Assembly (NCBI RefSeq): GCF_000720765.1 | Contig: NZ_JODC01000003.1 | Coordinates: 372,001 to 436,000, forward strand | Direction: 5' to 3' | DNA: 64,000 bases | DNA from: Streptomyces sp. NRRL S-646 | Lineage (GTDB): Bacteria; Actinomycetota; Actinomycetes; Streptomycetales; Streptomycetaceae | In this document: positions 52,543 through 61,094 of the stretch, one piece after another | Numbering within the stretch: the stretch's first letter is position 1 | Layout: each line of letters starts with the position of its first letter | Translations under genes and position numbers: made by a program | Notes under the pieces: generated by a model | Database searches by the model: none | Told to the model about the DNA's origin: nothing | What the model saw: only the letters and a program-made list of their open reading frames with translations

Positions 52543-53448
52543 TTACCCGTACTGCAGCCGTACGGTCGTCCCCGTCCCGTCGTCACGGATGTCGACGTAG
52601 GCGCACACCTGCCGGGTGAACCACAGGCCCTGGTCCGGTTCCAGTTCGGGGACGGGCGGGGGGACGAAGCCGGCCAGCGGGTCGTCGAGGCGGCGGGAGG
52701 CGCGCAGTTCGCAGACGCAGGCGGGTGCCTCGCCCCACATCAGGGCGCCGGTCACGGAGCCGAGGGAGACGGCAGCCGCGGTGACGGCCTCCGTGAACAA
52801 CTCCGCGTCCGCCGGTGCCAGTCCACGGGCGGCGGCCGCCCTGCGGACCGTCTCCGGGTCCGGCTGCGTGAGCGGTTCCGCGGTGGCCGGCGGCAACGGC
52901 AGTGGTACGGCGTCCAGTTCGGCCGTGAGGCGGACCGGGTCCTCGTAGACGGCGGTGTCGGGGTGGGCGCGGCGGGCCGCCTCGATGATGGCCGTGCCGG
53001 CGGTGCGGGTGTCGTAGGCGCACAGGGCGGTCGTCGCCAGCGGTGCGAAGAGGAGGTTGGCGAGCGCCTCGTAGCGGATCCACTCGGTGGTCTCCCGGGC
53101 GGAGCGTCCTGCGCGGCCGTTCCAGACGGGTTCCATGAGGAGGTGGATACGGCCGCCGGGGCCGGCGTGTGCGGCGAGGTAACCGGCGCCCTGGGCCACG
53201 GCGTTGGCGGCCGAGCCGGTGTACCACTCGGTGTGCGGGACGAAGGTGACGCTCTTGGTGTCACCGCCGAGCGCGTCGCGCAGCAGGTCCAGGTTGTCGG
53301 GGGCGGCGATGGCCACCGGCGGGGGTTCGCCGGGGGCGCCGAGGCCCTCGACGAGGAACGGCAGCGCGGCGGCCACGAACTCGTCGTCCGCGCCGTACAC
53401 GGCCATGCGGTGGTCGAACGGGGTGGGGGCGTGTGGTGTGCTGGTCAT
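52543..53448 (-). CDS. MEDS-domain anti-sigma regulatory protein
   Basis: A 301-residue RsbA-like protein: MEDS (methanogen/methylotroph DcmR sensor) domain at about 10-165 (FDHRMAVYGADDEFVAAALP), a central helical bundle and a C-terminal HATPase-related fold with QVCAYVDIRDDGTGTTVRL. It likely senses stress and modulates a sigma factor by partner switching together with the neighbouring HATPase protein. GCGGAGAA precedes the ATG. Confidence 0.82.
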   Translation of the reverse strand: MTSTPHAPTPFDHRMAVYGADDEFVAAALPFLVEGLGAPGEPPPVAIAAPDNLDLLRDALGGDTKSVTFVPHTEWYTGSAANAVAQGAGYLAAHAGPGGRIHLLMEPVWNGRAGRSARETTEWIRYEALANLLFAPLATTALCAYDTRTAGTAIIEAARRAHPDTAVYEDPVRLTAELDAVPLPLPPATAEPLTQPDPETVRRAAAARGLAPADAELFTEAVTAAAVSLGSVTGALMWGEAPACVCELRASRRLDDPLAGFVPPPVPELEPDQGLWFTRQVCAYVDIRDDGTGTTVRLQYG

Positions 53449-53502
53449 GGTTCTCCGCTCTGTGGGGGGTGTGGAGGGCCAGGAGGGGAGCCTGGACGGG
53501 GC

Positions 53503-55935
53503 TCAGTTCTGGGCGGTCACCCAGGCGGCGATCTGGCTGCGGTTGCTGAAGCCGAGTTTGCTGAGGATGCGTTCCACATGGCCTTCGGCGGTACGGCGGG
53601 CGATGACGAGCCGGTCGGCGATCTGCTGGTTGGCGAGGCCCTGGGCGACGAGTTCGGCGACCTCCGTCTCGCGGCGGGTGAGCGTGCTGTCCTGCGGGGG
53701 CCGGGATCTGCGGCGGGCACTCGTCTCCTTTGCCGGTGTGGGGCGTTGGGGTTCATCGCCCTCCGTCGCGTACGCGACGAGCTCCGCGAGTCCGAGGGCG
53801 CCTCCCTTGTCGTACGACTGCTCGAAGGCGGCCTGGCCCAGGGCGGCCAGGGTCCGCTCGCCGCCGGCGCGGCGGATGGCGCCCAGGTGGGTCGAGCCCC
53901 AGCGGTCCCGGTCGATGTCGGCCCAGGTGCGGTCGGCGCCGCCGAGCAGGGCGGCCGCGTGTTCGTGGGCGCCCGCCCGGGTCGCGATGTGGGCCAGCAG
54001 GTCGAGGGTGAGGGCGATGCCGGTGACGTCGTTGACGTCGAGCTTGAGGCGCAGGGCCTCGCGGGCGTGCCGTCCGGCCTCGTCCCAGTCCTTCTTCACG
54101 GTGTGGGCGAGGGCCAGCATCCGCAGCACGTACGAGCGCACCCACTCCTCTCCGTGCTCCTCGCACAGCCGGCGGGCGTGCTCGCAGACCTCGACGGCGC
54201 GGTCGGCCTGGCCCAGGAAGCCCAGGGCGCAGGCGAGTTCGACCTGGTCGAGGCCGTGCAGGCTGAGGTGCTGGCCCGGGACAAGGCCGCGGGCGACGGA
54301 GGTCTCGAAGTGGTCGAGGGCGGCGGGCAGTTCGTTGCTGAACAGGCGGATGACGCCGATGACGTAGGCGGCGTGGGCGGCCTCGGCCTTGTCGCCGAGG
54401 TGCTCGGCCAGCGCATGGGCGTCCCGTGCGCGGCGCAGGCCTCCGGTCATGTCCTGGGTGGCGGCCGCGAGGAGCCCGGCCACCCACAGCCCGCGGGCCC
54501 GCTCGCCGGTCGGTTCGGGGTTGGCGTCGAGGGCCCGCTCCAGCCAGTAGCGGCCCTCGCGGGGTGCACCGCAGGCGTGCCAGTAGAACCACAGGGTGCC
54601 TGCGAGGCGCAGGGCGGCGAGGCGTTCGCCGGGGGCGGTGAGGCTGAAGTCGAGGGCTGCGCGCAGGTTGTCCTGGTCGGCCCGCAGCCGGGCGACGGTC
54701 TCCCGCTGACCGGGCCCGAACCAGGCGCGTTCGCAGTCGGCGGCCCGCCGCTGCATCCAGTCGCGCTGACGGCGCCGGGTGGCGTCCTCCTCGCCCTCCA
54801 GCTGCCGCAGCCGGTCGAGACCGTAGTGCCGCAGGGTGTCCAGCAGCCGGTAGCGCACCCCGTCCGGGCCCGTCTCCCGTCCCAGCACGGACTTGTCGAC
54901 GAGCCCGGCGACCGCCTCCAGCACCTCGTGCGGCCGCACTCTCCCCCAGCCTCGGGCCGGGGGGACCCCCATCTCGCTTCGCTCGTCGTCCGCGCACACC
55001 GCCTCCGCCGTCTCCAGGTCGAAGCCGCCGGCCAGGACGGAGGCCCGCGCCCACACCAACTGCTCCTGCCGCGTGCAGAGTTCGTGGCTCCAGTCGACGG
55101 CGGCGCGCAGGGTCTGGTGGCGGGGCAGGGCCGCGCTGCTGCCCGCCGTGAGGAGGCGGTAGCGGTCGTCGAGGCGCTCCAGGAGCTGTTCGACGCCGAG
55201 TACGCGCATGCGTACGGCGGCCAGTTCGATGGCGAGCGGGAGGCCGTCCAGGCGGCGGCACAGGCGGGCCACGGCGGCCCAGTTGTCGGCTGTGATGCGG
55301 AAGCCGGGGACCACGGCGGCGGCGCGGTCGGCGAAGAGGGCGAGGGCCGGGTAGCCGTCGGCGGTGAGGGCCTGTCCGGGCGTCGCAGCGCCGGCGGGGG
55401 TCTGCGGGCAGGCCCTCAGGTCGCCGTCCGGGTCGGGGACGGGTAACGGCCTTACCTCCATGAGGTGTTCCTCGGTGAGCGCGAGGCGGTGCCGGCTGGT
55501 GGCGAGGACGCGGACGCCGGTGGTGCCGTGCAGCAGGGCGGCGGCGAGCTCGGCGCAGGCCTGCAGCAGGTGTTCGCAGTTGTCCAGGACGAGCAGGAGG
55601 CGTCGGTCCCGTACCTGCTCGACCAGGGCGTCCAGCGGGGGCTGCGCGGAGTGGTCGTGCAGGCCGAGCGCGTCTGCGGCGGCCAAGGGGACGAGCGCCG
55701 GGTCGTGCAGTCCGGCCAGGTGCACGAAGCGCACCCCGTCCGGGAAGGCCCGTTCGACGCGGGCGGCGAGCCGGGCGGCGAGCCGGGTCTTGCCGACGCC
55801 TCCCGGTCCGGTCAGCGTGACCAGGCGCGCCTTGGCGAGCAGTTCGCGGCCCTCGGTCTGTTCGCCGCGCCGGTCGACGAAGCTGGTGGTCTCGACCGGC
55901 AGGTGACGGTCCCGTCGCGGCGCTGATCCGCCCAT
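53503..55935 (-). CDS. Large ATP-binding LuxR regulator (AfsR/LAL-like)
   Basis: An 810-residue STAND-type regulator. The NB-ARC ATPase (about 35-350) carries Walker A TGPGGVGKT and LLLVLDNCEHLL (Walker B), a TPR-like helical array follows (about 420-730), and a LuxR HTH closes the protein (about 745-805; LTRRETEVAELVAQGLANQQ). Codon 164 is TTA (55444-55446), so translation should depend on bldA. A palindromic repeat inserted in frame encodes GVPPARGWGR between the ATPase and TPR parts. GGGAGG lies before ATG 55935. Targets are unknown. Confidence 0.92.
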   Translation of the reverse strand: MGGSAPRRDRHLPVETTSFVDRRGEQTEGRELLAKARLVTLTGPGGVGKTRLAARLAARVERAFPDGVRFVHLAGLHDPALVPLAAADALGLHDHSAQPPLDALVEQVRDRRLLLVLDNCEHLLQACAELAAALLHGTTGVRVLATSRHRLALTEEHLMEVRPLPVPDPDGDLRACPQTPAGAATPGQALTADGYPALALFADRAAAVVPGFRITADNWAAVARLCRRLDGLPLAIELAAVRMRVLGVEQLLERLDDRYRLLTAGSSAALPRHQTLRAAVDWSHELCTRQEQLVWARASVLAGGFDLETAEAVCADDERSEMGVPPARGWGRVRPHEVLEAVAGLVDKSVLGRETGPDGVRYRLLDTLRHYGLDRLRQLEGEEDATRRRQRDWMQRRAADCERAWFGPGQRETVARLRADQDNLRAALDFSLTAPGERLAALRLAGTLWFYWHACGAPREGRYWLERALDANPEPTGERARGLWVAGLLAAATQDMTGGLRRARDAHALAEHLGDKAEAAHAAYVIGVIRLFSNELPAALDHFETSVARGLVPGQHLSLHGLDQVELACALGFLGQADRAVEVCEHARRLCEEHGEEWVRSYVLRMLALAHTVKKDWDEAGRHAREALRLKLDVNDVTGIALTLDLLAHIATRAGAHEHAAALLGGADRTWADIDRDRWGSTHLGAIRRAGGERTLAALGQAAFEQSYDKGGALGLAELVAYATEGDEPQRPTPAKETSARRRSRPPQDSTLTRRETEVAELVAQGLANQQIADRLVIARRTAEGHVERILSKLGFSNRSQIAAWVTAQN
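54940..54985. repeat. Short palindromic element, in-frame copy
   Basis: CTCCCCCAGCCTCGGG...GGGGGGACCCCCATCTCG with the arms seen at 18603-18641 and 24763-24800, plus the trailing CTTCGCTCG. Inside the LuxR regulator it keeps the frame and adds about 15 residues. Confidence 0.7.
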
Positions 55936-56268
55936 GATCAGCCTCCCTTGCTGCATTTTCCGGGGGCTGACCCCCGGACCCCCAGCAGAAAAGCAGGCTG
56001 GCCAGCGCGACCGGCGCGGACAGCGCAAGGCGAACCTGAGTGAAGCGGAACATCACTCTTCTCCGCAATCGGCATATATGCACGTTCAGGTCACACCCGC
56101 GAGTGCACTTCGCGCGAGGGCGCCTCTGTAATGACGGCTGCGCGTACACTCCGCGGCCGGTTTTCGCTCTATTGACCTGTCCATGCCATTCCCTGACGAT
56201 GGGCGGCACCCGCACAGGCACCTCACAGGCACGTCGCAGTGAACCACCCCACCTCCCTAGGAGACTTC
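55936..56268. other. Divergent promoter region of the LuxR and carboxypeptidase genes
   Basis: No gene supported. It holds the hairpin CCGGGGG-CTGA-CCCCCGG (55960-55977), the perfect palindrome GCATATATGC (56072-56081), and ATTGACC near 56173 as a possible -35 for the carboxypeptidase. The direct repeat ACAGGCACCTC/ACAGGCACG lies at 56213-56233. Confidence 0.45.
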
Positions 56269-57612
56269 ATGCGACTACGGATACGAGGCTCCGGCGCCCG
56301 CAGCGGCAGACGCGGCGCCGCATTCGCCGCCCTGCTCGCCCTCACCCTCGCGGCACCCGTCTCGGCGACGGCCAACAGCGCCCACAAGGCGGCACCTTCG
56401 GCCGACGACGTCCGCCAGTACGAGATCCATGTGGACCACAACACCCCCGTCACCCGCACCGCCATCGCCGCGGCCGGCGTGACCGTGGACGAGGCCGACG
56501 AGGAGACAGTGGTCGTCTCCGGACGGGCGGCACAGATCAGCACGCTCCGCCGACAGGGCTACGACGTCTCACCGTTGGGCTCGGTGCCGGACCGCTCCTC
56601 GCCCTCGGACGGCGTACGGCTGTACGACTTCCCCTCGGCCGACTCGAAGTACCACAACTACGCCGAGATGAACACGGAGATCGACCAGCGGCTCGCGGCC
56701 TACCCGAGCATCATGAGCAGGCGGGTGATCGGCAAGTCGTACCAGGGCCGGGACATCGTCGCCATCAAGGTCAGCGACAACGTGGCGACGGACGAGAACG
56801 AGCCGGAGGTTCTCTTCACCTTCCACCAGCACGCGCGGGAACACCTGACGGTGGAGATGGCGCTGTATCTGCTGCGCGAGCTGGGCGCCGGTTACGGCAG
56901 CGACTCCCGCATCACCAACCTGGTGAACAGCCGCGAGATCTGGATCGTGCCCGATCTCAACCCGGACGGCGGCGAGTACGACATCGCGACCGGCTCGTAC
57001 CGGTCATGGCGGAAGAACCGGCAGCCCAACTCCGGCTCCTCGTACGTCGGTACGGACCTCAACCGGAACTGGAACTACAAGTGGGGCTGCTGCGGCGGCT
57101 CTTCGGGCTCCACCTCGTCCGAGACCTACCGCGGTGCCTCGGCCGAGTCCGCGCCCGAGGTGAAGGTGGTCGCCGACTTCGTACGCAGCCGGGTGGTCGG
57201 CGGCAAGCAGCAGATCACCGCTGGGATCGACTTCCACACGTACAGCGAGCTCGTACTGTGGCCGTTCGGGTACACCTACTCGGACACGGCGACCGGGATG
57301 ACGGCGGACGACGCCGCCGCCTTCAAGGCCGTGGGGCAGAAGATGGCGGCGAGCAACGGGTACACCGCCGAGCAGTCGAGCGACCTGTACATCACGGACG
57401 GGTCGATCGACGACTATCTCTGGGGCAGCCAGAAGATCTTCGACTACACCTTCGAGATGTATCCGACGTCCAGTGCCGGGGGCGGGTTCTACCCGCCCGA
57501 CGAGGTCATCGAGCGGGAGACGTCACGGAACCGGGATGCGGTGCTGCAGTTGCTGGAGAACGCCGACTGTATGTACCGATCCATCGGCAAGGCGGCCCAG
57601 TACTGCAGCTAG
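56269..57612 (+). CDS. Secreted M14 zinc carboxypeptidase
   Basis: A 447-residue metallocarboxypeptidase: signal peptide ([20 protein letters not shown]), propeptide (about 40-130), catalytic domain from about 130. Zinc ligands are HxxE in [10 protein letters not shown] and the His of [14 protein letters not shown]; the catalytic Glu lies in [20 protein letters not shown] is the family's substrate-binding region. AGGAG precedes ATG 56269. Probably releases C-terminal residues from extracellular peptides. Confidence 0.94.
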   Translation: MRLRIRGSGARSGRRGAAFAALLALTLAAPVSATANSAHKAAPSADDVRQYEIHVDHNTPVTRTAIAAAGVTVDEADEETVVVSGRAAQISTLRRQGYDVSPLGSVPDRSSPSDGVRLYDFPSADSKYHNYAEMNTEIDQRLAAYPSIMSRRVIGKSYQGRDIVAIKVSDNVATDENEPEVLFTFHQHAREHLTVEMALYLLRELGAGYGSDSRITNLVNSREIWIVPDLNPDGGEYDIATGSYRSWRKNRQPNSGSSYVGTDLNRNWNYKWGCCGGSSGSTSSETYRGASAESAPEVKVVADFVRSRVVGGKQQITAGIDFHTYSELVLWPFGYTYSDTATGMTADDAAAFKAVGQKMAASNGYTAEQSSDLYITDGSIDDYLWGSQKIFDYTFEMYPTSSAGGGFYPPDEVIERETSRNRDAVLQLLENADCMYRSIGKAAQYCS

Positions 57613-57615
57613 CAG

Positions 57616-58236
57616 CTAGTCGGCGTCCTCGGCCTCGGTGCCGTCGGTGTCCTTGGTTTCCTCGGCGCCTTCCTCGAAGTACGCGTCGAGGACCGCGTCC
57701 AGCTGTTCGTCCCACTCGCTGAAGCGCGCCCTGGCCGTCGCCTCGATCTCGATCGGGTACCAGCGGCGGTCAGGGGTGTGGACGGTGATGGTGAACCGCT
57801 TGCCGAAGCGGGGCGACTCGGTCTCCACGGCGCCGATCTCGTCCCAGCGGAACTCGCACTCCTGGTCGTCCAGGGTGAGCCGGACGCCCCTGTGATCGGC
57901 GACGATCTTCGCGCGCCGGTCGGAGGCCTCGAAGACGGGCCCTTCGGGGGCCTCGTCATCGTCATCGTCCGATGAGTCCTCGTCCTCGGCGGCCGGCTCC
58001 TGCTCCTCGGCCTCGGTCTCCGCCTCCTCGGGCTCGGCGGACTCGGCGTCCTCCGCCTCGACATCCTCGACCTCCTCGACCTCCTCCGGCTTCTCGGAGA
58101 CGGGTGAGGTGAGCCCGGGAATGAAGGCCGGGTCGAATCCGGCACCGGTCACGGGCTCGCCCTTCAGGGGCTGGCTGCTCGATCCTATGCGCTGCTCCAC
58201 AGCGGGCAGTATGGTCGAAGATCCTGTGGCGGACAC
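57616..58236 (-). CDS. Acidic protein of unknown function
   Basis: A 206-residue Streptomyces-type hypothetical. Residues about 45-100 are nearly all Glu, Asp, Ala and Ser (EEVEEVEDVEAEDAES, EDEDSSDDDDDE) and disordered; the C-terminal 100 residues form a small beta-rich PH-like domain (VRLTLDDQECEFRWDEIGAV, RRWYPIEIEATARARFSEW). GTG 58236 gives MSATGSSTILP; a TTG four codons upstream is also possible. Function unknown. Confidence 0.75.
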   Translation of the reverse strand: MSATGSSTILPAVEQRIGSSSQPLKGEPVTGAGFDPAFIPGLTSPVSEKPEEVEEVEDVEAEDAESAEPEEAETEAEEQEPAAEDEDSSDDDDDEAPEGPVFEASDRRAKIVADHRGVRLTLDDQECEFRWDEIGAVETESPRFGKRFTITVHTPDRRWYPIEIEATARARFSEWDEQLDAVLDAYFEEGAEETKDTDGTEAEDAD

Positions 58237-58264
58237 AGCCAGCCCCAACTTCGTTATGAGACGC

Positions 58265-59746
58265 CTACACGAACAGGCTCAGTACCGCAGCCACCAGGAA
58301 CCCCACGACCGACAGCACCGTCTCCAGCACGGTCCACGTCTTCAGGGTGTCGCGCTCGCTGATGCCGAAGTACTTGGCGACCATCCAGAAGCCTCCGTCG
58401 TTGACGTGCGAGGCGAAGATCGAGCCTGCCGAGATGGCCATGATGACGAGGGCGACGAAGGCCTGGGAGTGGTGGCCCTCCGTGAGGAGGGGGGCGACGA
58501 TGCCGGCCGTCGTGACGATCGCCACCGTCGCCGAGCCCTGGGCCACGCGCAGGACCACGGAGATCAGGTAGGCGAGGACGAGGACCGGGAGGCCCACGTC
58601 GTGGAAGGTGTCCGAGAGGGCCTGGGCGACACCGCTCGCCTTGAGGATCGCGCCGAAGACACCGCCCGCGCCGACCACGAGCAGGATGTTGCCGACCGGC
58701 TTGAGCGAGGCCGTCGACACCGTCTCCAGGGACTTGCGGGACCAGCCGCGGCGGATGCCCAGCAGGTAGTACGCCAGGAGCAGCGCGATCGTCAGGGCCA
58801 CGAACGGGTGGCCGAAGAACTCGATCACCGAGCGGCCGGTGGAGGGGTCCAGGGCGATGGAGGAGAAGGTGGCCGCGAGGATGAGGACCAGCGGGGTGCC
58901 GATGATGCCCAGCACCGTGCCCAGCGGCACCGGGTGCTCGCGCGGCTCCACCCCCTGCTCCCGCTGCTCGTTGATGACAGCGAGCTTCGCCTCGGCCGCC
59001 GCCTCCACCATGTCCTGCGGTACGGCGACGAAGATGCGGCGGCCGATCCACGCGGAGAAGGCCCAGGCGGCGAGGACCGCGGGGATGCCGCAGACGACGC
59101 CCATCAGGATGACCCAGCCGAGCTCCACGTGGAGCAGACCGGCCGCGGCCACCGGGCCCGGGTGCGGGGGCAGGAACGCGTGGGTCATCGACAGGCCCGC
59201 GAGGAGGGGCAGGCAGTAGAGCAGGATCGACTTGCCGGAGCGCTTGGCGGCGGCGTAGACGATGGGCGCGAGGACGAAGATGCCCACGTCGAAGAAGACC
59301 GGGATGCCGAAGATGAGGCCGGTCAGGCCCATCGCGAGCGGGGCCCGCTTCTCACCGAACAGCCCCAGCAGGCGTGACGCCAACACCTCCGCGCCGCCGC
59401 TGACTTCGAGGATCGCACCGAGCATCGTGCCCAGGCCGATGATGATCGCGACATGGCCGAGGATGCCGCCCATCCCGGTCTCGATGGTGGACACCGCGTC
59501 CGAACGCTGGACCGTGCCGAAGAGTTCGGTGACCGAGAGGCCGGCGAGCAGGCCGACGGCTATGGAGACGGCCAGCAGCGCGACGAACGGCTGGAGTCTG
59601 ACCTTGATGATCAGGAAGAGCAGCAGGGCGATACCGATGGCGGCGACGGTGAGGAGGCCGGCCGTTCCGTCGACCAGGAGGAGCAGGCCTCCCGTGTGGG
59701 GTGGGGCCACGGGGGCTGGGGCTGTTGCGGCGAGCGGGAGGGACAT
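58265..59746 (-). CDS. Gluconate:H+ symporter family permease
   Basis: A 493-residue GntP-type transporter with about 12 helices and the conserved LPPHPGPVAAAGLLHVE motif, ERDTLKTWTVLETVLSVVGF at the end, and an amphipathic loop. Substrates in the family include gluconate, 2-keto-3-deoxygluconate and D-serine. Given the D-amino-acid deaminase and aminoacylase genes nearby, a D-amino-acid or sugar-acid substrate is equally possible. AGAGGA before the ATG. Confidence 0.9.
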   Translation of the reverse strand: MSLPLAATAPAPVAPPHTGGLLLLVDGTAGLLTVAAIGIALLLFLIIKVRLQPFVALLAVSIAVGLLAGLSVTELFGTVQRSDAVSTIETGMGGILGHVAIIIGLGTMLGAILEVSGGAEVLASRLLGLFGEKRAPLAMGLTGLIFGIPVFFDVGIFVLAPIVYAAAKRSGKSILLYCLPLLAGLSMTHAFLPPHPGPVAAAGLLHVELGWVILMGVVCGIPAVLAAWAFSAWIGRRIFVAVPQDMVEAAAEAKLAVINEQREQGVEPREHPVPLGTVLGIIGTPLVLILAATFSSIALDPSTGRSVIEFFGHPFVALTIALLLAYYLLGIRRGWSRKSLETVSTASLKPVGNILLVVGAGGVFGAILKASGVAQALSDTFHDVGLPVLVLAYLISVVLRVAQGSATVAIVTTAGIVAPLLTEGHHSQAFVALVIMAISAGSIFASHVNDGGFWMVAKYFGISERDTLKTWTVLETVLSVVGFLVAAVLSLFV

Positions 59747-59782
59747 TTGGGGGTCCTCTACGTAAGTGCACAGGAAGGGGGT

Positions 59783-59800
59783 CTGGGGGTCTTCCCCCAG
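59783..59800. repeat. Palindrome CTGGGGG-TCTT-CCCCCAG
   Basis: Perfect 7-bp arms between the RidA and permease genes. It may be an interspersed palindrome or terminate the RidA transcript. The rest of the gap (59747-59897) has no gene. Confidence 0.5.
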
Positions 59801-59897
59801 AGGGCTCAGCCGGGCAGGGGGGATCGCGGTACGGCGCCCTGGGGGATGACGGGCGCCGCGCCGTGAGTGCGTACGGTGTGCGGGAGTTGAGGGACCG

Positions 59898-60308
59898 TCA
59901 GCCGAGTACGGCCAGCGCGTCGATCTCGATGAGGAGACCCGCGGGCAGACCGACGTAGACCGTCGTGCGCGCGGCGGGCGGCTGGGTGAGGCCCTGTTCC
60001 TCGAAGTAGGTGTTGTAGATGCCGTTCATCTCGGCGAAGTGGTCGACGTCCGTGAGGTAGACGCGGATCATCATCACGTCGTCCCAGCTCGCGCCGCCCT
60101 CCTCCAGGATCGCCTTGACGTTGGCGAGGGTCTGGAGGGTCTGTTCGCGCAGGGTCGGGCCGGCGGGCGTGGGGGGCTTGCCCTCCTCGGCGGGCAGGAA
60201 ACCGACCTGGCCGGCGACCTGCAGGATGTTGCCCTTCTTGACGCCGTGGGAGAACTTCGCGGGCGGAGTGGTGTGGGTCTTGGGGGTGAGGGCGATCTTC
60301 TCGGTCAC
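59898..60308 (-). CDS. RidA family deaminase
   Basis: A 136-residue YjgF/YER057c/UK114 trimer-forming protein: LTPKTHTTPPAKFSHGVKKG, VAGQVGFLPA, TLANVKAILEEGGASWDDVM, and PPARTTVYVGLPAGLLIEID with the catalytic Arg. It hydrolyses reactive enamine/imine intermediates made by PLP enzymes, such as the deaminase at 62509. GTG start behind AAGGAAA. In a minus-strand run with IclR and the permease. Confidence 0.9.
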   Translation of the reverse strand: MTEKIALTPKTHTTPPAKFSHGVKKGNILQVAGQVGFLPAEEGKPPTPAGPTLREQTLQTLANVKAILEEGGASWDDVMMIRVYLTDVDHFAEMNGIYNTYFEEQGLTQPPAARTTVYVGLPAGLLIEIDALAVLG

Positions 60309-60332
60309 GGGCTTTCCTTCACTGGCTGCTGT

Positions 60333-61094
60333 TCACTGGCTGTCCTTGACCGGCGTTCTTCCGGAGTACTCCCCGCTGATCGCGTCGGCCGTGCGGCGCA
60401 CCAGGGGGAGCAGGGTGAGGAGTTCGTCGGCGGTGACGACGACGTTCGGCGCGGAGACCGACATCGCGGCCACGACCCGGCCGTCGGCGCCGCGGATCGG
60501 TGCGGCGACGCAGTTGATGGACTCCTCGTGGCCACCGAGGTCGGTGGCCCAGCCCTGTTCGCGCACCTTGTCCAACTCCCGCAGAAAAGCAGGGGCGTTG
60601 GGGGTGGAACGGGAGGTGTACATGGGGTAGTCGAGCTTGTCGGCGAGCGCCCGGCGCTCCCCTTCGGGCAGGTCGGCGAGGAGCAGTTTCGCCACCGCGG
60701 CGACGGTGATCGCGACCGGCTTGCCGATCCGTGAGTACATCCGGACCGGGTACCGGCTCTCCACCTTGTCGATGTAGAGGACCTCGGACTCCTCGTACAC
60801 GGCGAGGTGGACGGTGTGCCCGCACTGCTCGTTGAGGCGTACGAGGTGGGGGTGGGCGATCTCGCGGATGTCGAGGTTCTCCATGGCCTCCTGGGCGAGG
60901 GCGATGAGGCGGGCGCCGAGGCGGTAGCGCTGGTCGGACTGGCGGTAGACGAGGCCGTGCTCGTGCAGCGTGCGCAGCAGGCGGAGGGCCGTGGACTTGT
61001 GCACGTCCAGGCGGTCGGCGACCTGGCCGAGGTCGGCGGGGCCCTCGGCGAGCAGCGGCAGGATGCTGAGCGCGCGGTCGACGGTCTGGCTCAT
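60333..61094 (-). CDS. IclR family transcriptional regulator
   Basis: A 253-residue repressor/activator: N-terminal winged helix (LSILPLLAEGPADLGQVADR, STALRLLRTLHEHGLVYR) and an effector domain (about 75-245; IREIAHPHLVRLNEQCGHTV, CVAAPIRGADGRVVAAMSVS). ATG 61094 overlaps the kinase stop as ATGA, with GGAGGT ten bases ahead. Likely target: the GCAATG-AG-CATTGC dyad at 62462-62475, controlling the kinase and deaminase promoters. Confidence 0.92.
   Translation of the reverse strand: MSQTVDRALSILPLLAEGPADLGQVADRLDVHKSTALRLLRTLHEHGLVYRQSDQRYRLGARLIALAQEAMENLDIREIAHPHLVRLNEQCGHTVHLAVYEESEVLYIDKVESRYPVRMYSRIGKPVAITVAAVAKLLLADLPEGERRALADKLDYPMYTSRSTPNAPAFLRELDKVREQGWATDLGGHEESINCVAAPIRGADGRVVAAMSVSAPNVVVTADELLTLLPLVRRTADAISGEYSGRTPVKDSQ

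Noticed and set aside
52399..55446. Very long plus-strand open frame opposite the MEDS and LuxR genes
   Set aside because: It is a Gly/Ala/Arg-rich antisense shadow of high-GC coding DNA; the minus-strand proteins have recognisable domains throughout.
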